Positions 58,801 to 64,000 of a DNA stretch of 64,000 nt are shown here, in pieces (the first letter of the stretch is position 1; the number at the start of each line of letters is the position of its first letter). Below the pieces are notes generated by a model. That model was not told where the DNA came from. It saw only the letters and a program-made list of their open reading frames with translations, and did not search any database. A program made the translations under genes and the position numbers. The stretch is from Heliocidaris tuberculata (Eukaryota > Echinodermata > Echinoidea > Camarodonta > Echinometridae): assembly GCA_025618425.1 (NCBI GenBank), contig CM046847.1, positions 9,199,033-9,263,032 on the forward strand. Reading direction: 5' to 3'.

Positions 58801-60671
58801 CGTAGATGAAATGCCTTCCTTATGGACATGTTTGCTATACCAGGGTTTGAACTCATAACCTTCCCATCTGCAGTCAATGTAAAACAAATCCATTTTGTTC
58901 ACAGCAGCTCTTTTTAATTTGCTGTGATATTTTCTTGCACCTGTTTTTATAAGCTCCAAAAGAGTAGTGCTCTTTTTGTTTCCTTCTAGAGTTAAATCAC
59001 CTACCATTTTTATGCCTCCGCCCACCGTAGGTGGTAGCCGGAGGCATTATGTTTTCGGGTCGTCCGTCCGTCGGTCCGTACGTCCGTACGGGTTTTGTTC
59101 TCGCGATAACTTAAAAACCGATTGACAAATCAACTTCAGACTTGGCTTGAGTGTGCACATGGGAGGGGCGATGCGCTGATTAGATTTTGGGGTCATGAGG
59201 TTAAAGTTCAAGGTCATATAGTTCAATAGAATACATAAAAATGGTTCGTTCTTGCGATAACTTGAAAATCGATTGACTGATCAACTTCAGACTTGGCTGG
59301 AGTGTGCATATGGGAGGGGCAATGCGCTGATTAGATTTTGGGGTCATGAGGTTAAAGCTGAAGGTCACAGGGTTCAATAAAATACATTAAAATGGCTTGT
59401 TCTTGCAATAACTTAAGAACCATTTGACGGATCAACTTCAGACTTGGCTGGAGTGTGCATATGGGAGGGGCAATGGTCTGAGTAGATTTTGGGGTCAGGA
59501 GGTTAAAGTTCAAGGTCACAGAGTTCAATAGAATACATAAAAATGTTACATGAAAATGGGTTCGTTCTTGCAACTTAAAAACTGATTGACGGATCAACTT
59601 CAGACTTGGCTGGAGTGTGCATATGGGAGGGGCAATGCCTTGATTTGATTTTGGGGTCATGAGGTTAAAGTTGAAGGTCACAGAGTTCAATAAAATATAT
59701 TAAAATGGCTTGTTCTTGCAATAAATTAAGAACCATTTGCCAGATCAACTTCAGACTTGGCTCATGTATGCATACGGGAGGGGCAATGGTCTGATTAGAT
59801 TTTGGGGTCATGAGGTTAAGGTTCAAGGTCACTGAGTTCAATAAAATACATAGAAATGGCTTGTTCTTGTGATAATTTAAGAACCATTTGACGGATCATC
59901 TTCAGACTTGGCTCATGCGTGCATATGGGAGGGGCAATGATCTGCTTAGATTTTGGGGTCATGAGTTTAAAGTTCAAGGTTATGGAGTTCAATAAATTGT
60001 TTTTTTTTTTTTTTTTTTAAAGTGTAAATCTGATTTTCCACTGCTTTCACCTTCTAATAACTGAGTTACAACTCCCAGAATAGGGATTAAATTGACTTGG
60101 CTTTATGCATATGGGAGGGGCAGTGATCTGATTAGATTTTGGGATCAACGATGTTTGGTCATTAATACTTTCAACACTAACCAAGTAACCAAAGTGTACA
60201 TAAATGCCATACATTTCCAATCTGTTGTTGGCGGAGGCATAAATTCCGACCGTGCGCGGTCGAAAATTCTTCTAGTCTTATATTACTTTTTACAGTCTCC
60301 ACTTAACAGTATTCAAACCACACCTTACAGCATATTTTTCTTGTTATATGGATTCGAATCAGCAATTTTTTCCATCGCCAATTCTTTTTTTCGTAATAAT
60401 AATGATTAAACACACTTTTGCAGAGATGATTTCGTCCCCAGAGTTTCAAGGGGTCATAACACTCTGCTTTATTATCTCTGTTAGGAAATAAAATCTTTGA
60501 TATTGACATAATGATATGTTATCATGTGCATCGATTTCTGCTTGTCTTTCAGGGATACCATACAGTGAGCACAGCAGCTACTCTGAGATGAAGCGCTTTG
60601 TTCAGTTCCTGCGGCCTGTCGAAATCCTACCCACAGTCAACAACGGAAACCCAAATCCCGCAAAGCCATGA
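46822..60671 (+). CDS. DCLRE1A: DCLRE1A/SNM1A, interstrand cross-link repair 5'-exonuclease (9 coding exons)
   Basis: Exons: 46822-47407, 49299-51278, 51796-51929, 52731-52849, 54538-54681, 55145-55290, 56009-56163, 57882-58023, 60553-60671. They give 1174 aa (human 1040). There is a UBZ4 zinc finger with C165, C168, H183, C187; basic NLS-like KKRSRRKS; and a long acidic disordered region. Two PCNA-box-like motifs, QGTLDSFL (774-781) and QQTLASFF (792-799), are followed by the metallo-beta-lactamase/beta-CASP nuclease. Its motif residues are D862, HFHYDH (H879-H884), H940, HTGDFR (H959, D962), D986, GWTHS (H1114) and EHSSY (H1142). The fold and motif order match SNM1A, which trims DNA at cross-links in the nucleus. 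The ATG at 46822 (CGGGATGG) starts the frame. The frame stops 8 codons after TVN, where a one-base shift would restore the family C-terminus. Confidence 0.95.
48037..48370. repeat. Dispersed repeat in DCLRE1A intron 1 (pair with 51330-51668)
   Basis: Shares CATAGCAAGTGTGT, ACATATGTGTGCT, AAAGGAGCAAGATCGC, CCAAAAACAGCCTGAA and TTTTACCTCTTCAACTT in the same order and orientation with 51330-51668. The pair flanks exon 2. Small inverted stretches at the ends are not clear. Confidence 0.75.
48583..49252. mobile_element. Tandem-unit element (relative of 19966-20470)
   Basis: Starts ATACCCCTGCCAAACGAAG, contains the GGTCGGTCAG block, then about four units of roughly 170 bp (CATCAAACTACTTCCTCATT, GCACACACATTGGTCTTG, TTGCCATGGTAAC), and ends GGGGTATTAATCACCTTC. 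It ends about 45 bp before the acceptor of DCLRE1A exon 2. Confidence 0.75.
51330..51668. repeat. Dispersed repeat in DCLRE1A intron 2 (pair with 48037-48370)
   Basis: Direct-orientation counterpart of 48037-48370, with an extra segment GTACCTTCGTACCATGAAG near 51379. Identity by eye is about 80-85 percent. Confidence 0.7.
52196..52730. repeat. (CT)n array split by a SINE
   Basis: TCTCTCTGTCTG repeats at 52196-52300 resume at 52505-52730, up to the acceptor of DCLRE1A exon 4. They are separated by a minus-strand tRNA-like SINE (52330-52503) reading GATGGCTCTGTGGTAGAGC (A box) and AAGTTCGAAACC (B box). The CT tract provides the polypyrimidine tract of exon 4. Confidence 0.75.
53493..53900. 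mobile_element. Family-E MITE (second copy)
   Basis: TTAACCCTTTCAAGACAACT start, TTTTGTGGTTTGGCTCAATA inside, GAAAGGGCTGAA end. Same family as 15114-15529. In DCLRE1A intron 4. Confidence 0.7.
54118..54530. mobile_element. Family-B MITE abutting the acceptor of DCLRE1A exon 5
   Basis: Starts TTAAAGAGAAGTTTGAGTTC and ends CAGAACTCAACTTTCATC followed by TTTAA at about 54529. Exon 5 starts at 54538 after TTTTATAG. The terminal repeat therefore lies at most 10 nt from the exon and supplies most of the pyrimidine tract. Confidence 0.8.
56541..57126. repeat. Large foldback in DCLRE1A intron 7
   Basis: The inner arms 56627-56755 and 56796-56925 are nearly identical in reverse complement (GCCATATTTGACA, GACCGCAGATGGCAGCAGAG, GGGTATCCATAAT). 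Outer arms continue with GAATACAGCC...ACACAGACGAG (about 56585-56625) matched near 57045-57085. Flanking CGGGTTTGACTCG / ACCCGGGTTTCAGCG blocks near 56265 and 57327 suggest a still larger inverted structure. No coding capacity. Confidence 0.8.
57571..57726. mobile_element. 156-bp MITE with CAGAGCCATCCATA ends
   Basis: CAGAGCCATCCATACACAGA at the left pairs with TGCATATGGATGGCTCTG at the right, and GTTTGGCCAA pairs with GGGCCAAAC. About 155 bp before DCLRE1A exon 8. Confidence 0.85.
58059..58440. mobile_element. Family-B MITE close to the donor of DCLRE1A exon 8
   Basis: Starts ATAAAGTTGAGTTCTGGTC, about 35 bp after the donor at 58024, and ends CCAGAACTCAACCTTCGC. It is in inverse orientation relative to the copy at 54118. 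Confidence 0.8.
59010..60245. mobile_element. Long tandem-unit element with GCCTCCGCCCACC / GGCGGAGGCATAA ends
   Basis: It starts TTATGCCTCCGCCCACCG, followed by GTCCGTCCGTCGGTCCG. About seven units of 120-150 bp follow, each with TTGACGGATCAACTTCAGAC, GTGTGCATATGGGAGGGGC and GATTTTGGGGTCATGAGGTT. It ends GGCGGAGGCATAAAT at about 60230-60245. A short relative is at 38560-38860. Lies in DCLRE1A intron 8. Confidence 0.8.
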
Positions 60672-61160
60672 AGGATATCTTTAAAAGATGGATGGAGGAA
60701 GACGGAAGGTCATCATCACCAACTAGGCTCCTATCTGGTAAAATCAAGAACTGGTTAAAAAAGTGAGATGATGAAAAGAGATAAAGAGGTTTGAAATGGG
60801 AGACAGGATACTTCCTACGGTCAACATCTGACACCCTAAAGGCCATGGAGAATATCTTCAAACAACGGATGGAGGAAAATGGATGGTCGTCATCCCAACC
60901 AAGCTCCATCATGCTAAGATCAGAAACTGATTGCAGAAGTGAGAGGATACAAGGTGAGGAAGAAATTTTTTTAAAGGAAAGGCAAGACTCTTCGCACACT
61001 CCCAAAGGAAACACAAGTTGCACAAGGCAATAATGAAGGACATGTTCTAAAGATGAATGGAGGAAACAGGCATTCCATAATCATCAACTAAGCTCCAATT
61101 AGGTAACATCAAGAACTTGAAAGAAAGAGATAGGAAAAGCAGGAAAAAGACAGACAGACA
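60630..61160 (+). repeat. Degenerate tandem triplication containing the last DCLRE1A exon
   Basis: Three units of about 165-180 bp start near 60630, 60811 and 60978. Each has a CCTACCCACAGTCAAC-like lead (drifting to CTTCCTACGGTCAAC), then AAAGCCATGAAGGATATCTT-like sequence, ATGGAGGAA, CATCA(T)C, CAACTAAGCTCC and an AAATCAAGAACTG-like tail. Unit 1 is the coding one; units 2 and 3 carry substitutions and stops. Confidence 0.8.
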
Positions 61161-62595
61161 GTATACTTGCATATGTTTAATAATGAGAAGCTTAATGGGA
61201 TGAAATGTCATGGATGCAAATTTGGTCAAAGCTTATTGTTCTAATCATAGACATTGTTGCCATGTTATCTGCTGAGACCCAGAAGGGCATTGACTCAAAT
61301 ATGTGGAGATTATCGCCCGTGTTCTGCTAATATTTGAACCTGTCCCTGGGTCTAAAGTAGAGTTTTAACAAAGGAAGTTAAAGCGAGGTCTGAGTTTTCC
61401 TTTTGTAAAACATGACTGAGCATTGGGTTTAAACAAATTAGTAGAATACCAACCTATGAGTTCAAACTTTTCTGGGTTTTTTTACTGGAAATATGATATA
61501 ATGTAATTATTTATATTTGAAGCAATACGTGCAGTTGATGTGCTGCATGTTCACTGCCATTGAGGGGGCGTTGTCTTGTAAGCACCCAAAGTCCCCATAA
61601 CTGACTGCCCGTAAATTTTCACATGCTGTAGCAGCAAAGTATTTGCACTAATGTCCCAAGCAAAGCATTAATCTACATTTGCCACTCTCAACCCAGGTAT
61701 AGTAAGAAGGTACTTGGTATAATGCTTCCTTGAAGTGCACTGTGCATGAATAACATTTGCCGGAGCTACAGTTGGGGTGATGATTTCCAAAGCACTCTTG
61801 AAGCACATGCAGACATTATATCATAACGTGATATGCACTATACAAGAACGGAATATCATTATCTTTTTCTACTGGGGGGGGGGGGGGGGGGGTGGGGCAA
61901 GAAGAGGTGTCTTTCAGTATGTAGATCTATAGCTACAGTGCACATTCATATGTAGGTACAAATGACTTAATGTGAAGTTAATGGTTGACACTGCACATCA
62001 TGGAAAAATACTGTCCTTCCAACAGTTCATCATTTACCGGCATATAGCATGCTTGGAAGAATGCAAAATAATATCTTGGGGTAGAAAAAGGTTTTTCACT
62101 ACCTATTTATGAGGAAATGCAGTTATTAAGAATTATGTAAGTTTTTGAATGAATTACACAACAAATTACTTTTTACAGCTCTATTTATCAATAACAAGAC
62201 ATTCACAAGGATAATCACTGAATAAATAACTCATTTTGTATATCAAACAATGTTACATTGCAATTCAGCAAAAAATGACAAGACAAATACATTATAGAAA
62301 TGCAATTCAAATGTGTGATATAAGAGTTTTAATATTGTATGACACTTGTTTCACATGTTAGGCTGCAATCCAGCCTATTATTGTCTTTCAGTTTTATATT
62401 GAAAATTGTGCAACTCTCTGGTGCATTTCATTAGGGTACATGTAAGGTCTTTAGAATTCTTTACTTTCATCTTTTGACAGAATCAAATGTCTTCAATGAA
62501 GAGCAACCATCATTTCTTGTTATTCCTTGTTATAAAGAAATCCTCAGGACCAAGTGAACTTGGCCTACCTGCGTTTTTTTTTATATATATATATA

Positions 62596-63062
62596 CCTGG
62601 GGCAGTATTCTGAGATTCCTTTTATCTCAGATAAAATTTTTTATTTTATCTCGGTAAGATAAAATGCCCTTAAATTTTTTTTTTTTAGCGGCATTTTATC
62701 TCATTGGGACCTGCCCATTTTATATCCGTTATCCAATAAAAACTGTTGTTAGTTCTCACCTTTAGCATGCTCAACCAATAGAATCTCTCTCCTCGGTACA
62801 GAGCATCTTTACTTCATAACGCGTTTTTTAAAGTGCAAAATGTGTTAAAGCGCAAAAACACTTTTTTGATGCAAGCGCTGGAAGAGGGAGTTAAAGTGAC
62901 ACTGCTGTCCGCGTATCATACGTATCAAAGTGCAAGTCACGCAAGAGGTAAGAGCGTGAGATAAAATATGAGATAAATCTGAGATAAAATGTGGTCTGAG
63001 AATACAAAAAGATAAAATAAAATATTTTAGAGATAAAATGGTGCTCAGAATACCACCCCTGG
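62596..63062. mobile_element. Foldback MITE with CAGTATTCTGAG ends
   Basis: CCTGGGGCAGTATTCTGAGA at the left is answered by TGCTCAGAATACCACCCCTGG at the right. The interior repeats GATAAAAT/ATTTTATC words and pairs along its length. Confidence 0.75.
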
Positions 63063-63819
63063 TCATATCGGAGCTCAAAAACACTAAAATACAAAGAAGT
63101 GGGACTGGCAAAATTACCTTGTTGGAATGAGATTTTGTTTAATATTATTTCCTCTGACAAAGTTTCCACAGTAGAGGGGAAAAAATGAGATTACTTGGTG
63201 CAGAACTGCAGACTTATCCAGAAACAGGATTTCAATTCCATCTATTTCTTTACATTTGTTATGATCACTGAAAGAGTCCATATTGACTTTTTTAAATGCT
63301 GCCCTCTTTGTCAGATTGAAACTTTAGTTTTGTCAAAGAGTTACATGTATTCAGCAGGACCCTCTTGGATTTGTGAAATGTCCTTGTAGGGCTTAGATAA
63401 CAAATAAGTCATTATTGTTATCTTCTGGTGTACTTAGAGGTCTAGAAAATACAGATCTGACAGGCTCTTCCTTGAAAATAATTCTATGCCTTCTATTGAT
63501 TGACAGGAAGGGATGACAGGGGTATTCCTGAAAAGTAAATGTAATCGGTAGAGTATGGACTTTCTGGATATGCAATTATTTTGGCCCCCATGTACTTGAA
63601 TTGGATGGATCAGGGATTAAATTTCATTGTAGGCAAATTTTCATGTGTGTGATCTCTTGTATATTTGAAGAAAATGAGTAGTCCACCCTTTATAAAAGCA
63701 GAGATGTGATAGAAACAAATTGATCAAAATTTAAGGAAAATCGTCTCTTTTTTTTTTTCAATTTGAGGAAAAATCTTTTAACATAGGACAAAAAAAAGTA
63801 ATAGTCATTTTCTAAGATG

Positions 63820-63872
63820 AGGGCCCTCTTGCATAAAAAGTTTAATCGCAACTTTTTATGCAAGAGGGCCCT
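63820..63872. repeat. Perfect hairpin, 23-bp arms and 7-nt loop
   Basis: AGGGCCCTCTTGCATAAAAA plus GTT, loop TAATCGC, then the exact reverse complement. Such a short perfect stem could be a tiny MITE, a terminator-like hairpin or a small-RNA precursor. No transcription evidence is visible. Confidence 0.85.
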
Positions 63873-64000
63873 GCTTTTGTAATAAGGTGAATTTGTTATG
63901 TACTTTAGTTTCAGATTACTTGTAAAGAACCCCACCCCCCCCCCCCATTATCTTAGTATATGCAAATGTTTCATATGAATTATTAAAGTAGATATTCATT

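Larger units (their letters stand above)
61161..64000. other. Flank 3' of DCLRE1A, no gene recognised
   Basis: It holds the possible DCLRE1A 3' UTR, a poly-G tract (about 61876-61892), a foldback MITE (62596-63062) and a perfect hairpin (63820-63872). Short frames on both strands show no family resemblance. Confidence 0.55.

Noticed and set aside
60791..61033. Independent small gene after DCLRE1A
   Set aside because: The 80-codon frame is unit 2 of the terminal-exon triplication and has no separate support.

Overview
The window is animal nuclear DNA. It holds three complete protein-coding genes with many introns, split by consensus splice sites and embedded in AT-rich, repeat-laden non-coding sequence. 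The proteins are clearly alignable to vertebrate RAB28, WDR91 and DCLRE1A/SNM1A but are not vertebrate. Dense short inverted-repeat elements, tRNA-derived SINEs with ATA/AAT tails, frequent TACATGTA-like words and long simple repeats suggest a marine invertebrate deuterostome. An echinoderm such as a sea urchin is my best guess, at moderate confidence and not proven. There is no prokaryotic operon, CRISPR array, rRNA or intact standard tRNA that I can support.

Layout: positions 1-6771 are repeat-rich intergenic DNA. RAB28 runs on the plus strand from 6772 to 21067 (7 coding exons, 224 aa). Its first intron contains a 4.5 kb foldback element. Positions 21068-30036 are the probable RAB28 3' UTR plus intergenic DNA, with two long hairpins near 27.9 and 28.2 kb. 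WDR91 runs on the minus strand from 46204 down to 30037 (17 coding exons, 790 aa), tail-to-tail with RAB28. A 617 bp interval (46205-46821) separates its start from that of DCLRE1A, so the two genes are head-to-head and probably share a bidirectional promoter. DCLRE1A runs on the plus strand from 46822 to 60671 (9 coding exons, 1174 aa as read). Its last coding exon lies in a degenerate tandem triplication and appears to be frameshifted. Positions 61160-64000 hold repeats and no recognisable gene.

Function: RAB28 is an atypical prenylated small GTPase of endosomes and cilia. WDR91 is an endosomal Rab7 effector that lowers PI3P during early-to-late endosome conversion. DCLRE1A is a nuclear 5'-exonuclease for interstrand cross-link repair. 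The first two share a broad theme (endosomes); the third shares only a promoter region with WDR91.

Most notable observations: two apparent U12-type (minor spliceosome) introns. WDR91 intron 4 has AT-AC ends, and RAB28 intron 6 has a GTATCCTTT donor. Both are placed by residue-for-residue homology. WDR91 also has a GC-AG intron and a decayed duplicate of exon 13. DCLRE1A has two PCNA-box-like motifs, a one-base C-terminal frameshift and a triplicated terminal exon. Several families of TTAA-flanked inverted-repeat elements recur, some within about 10-40 bp of splice sites.
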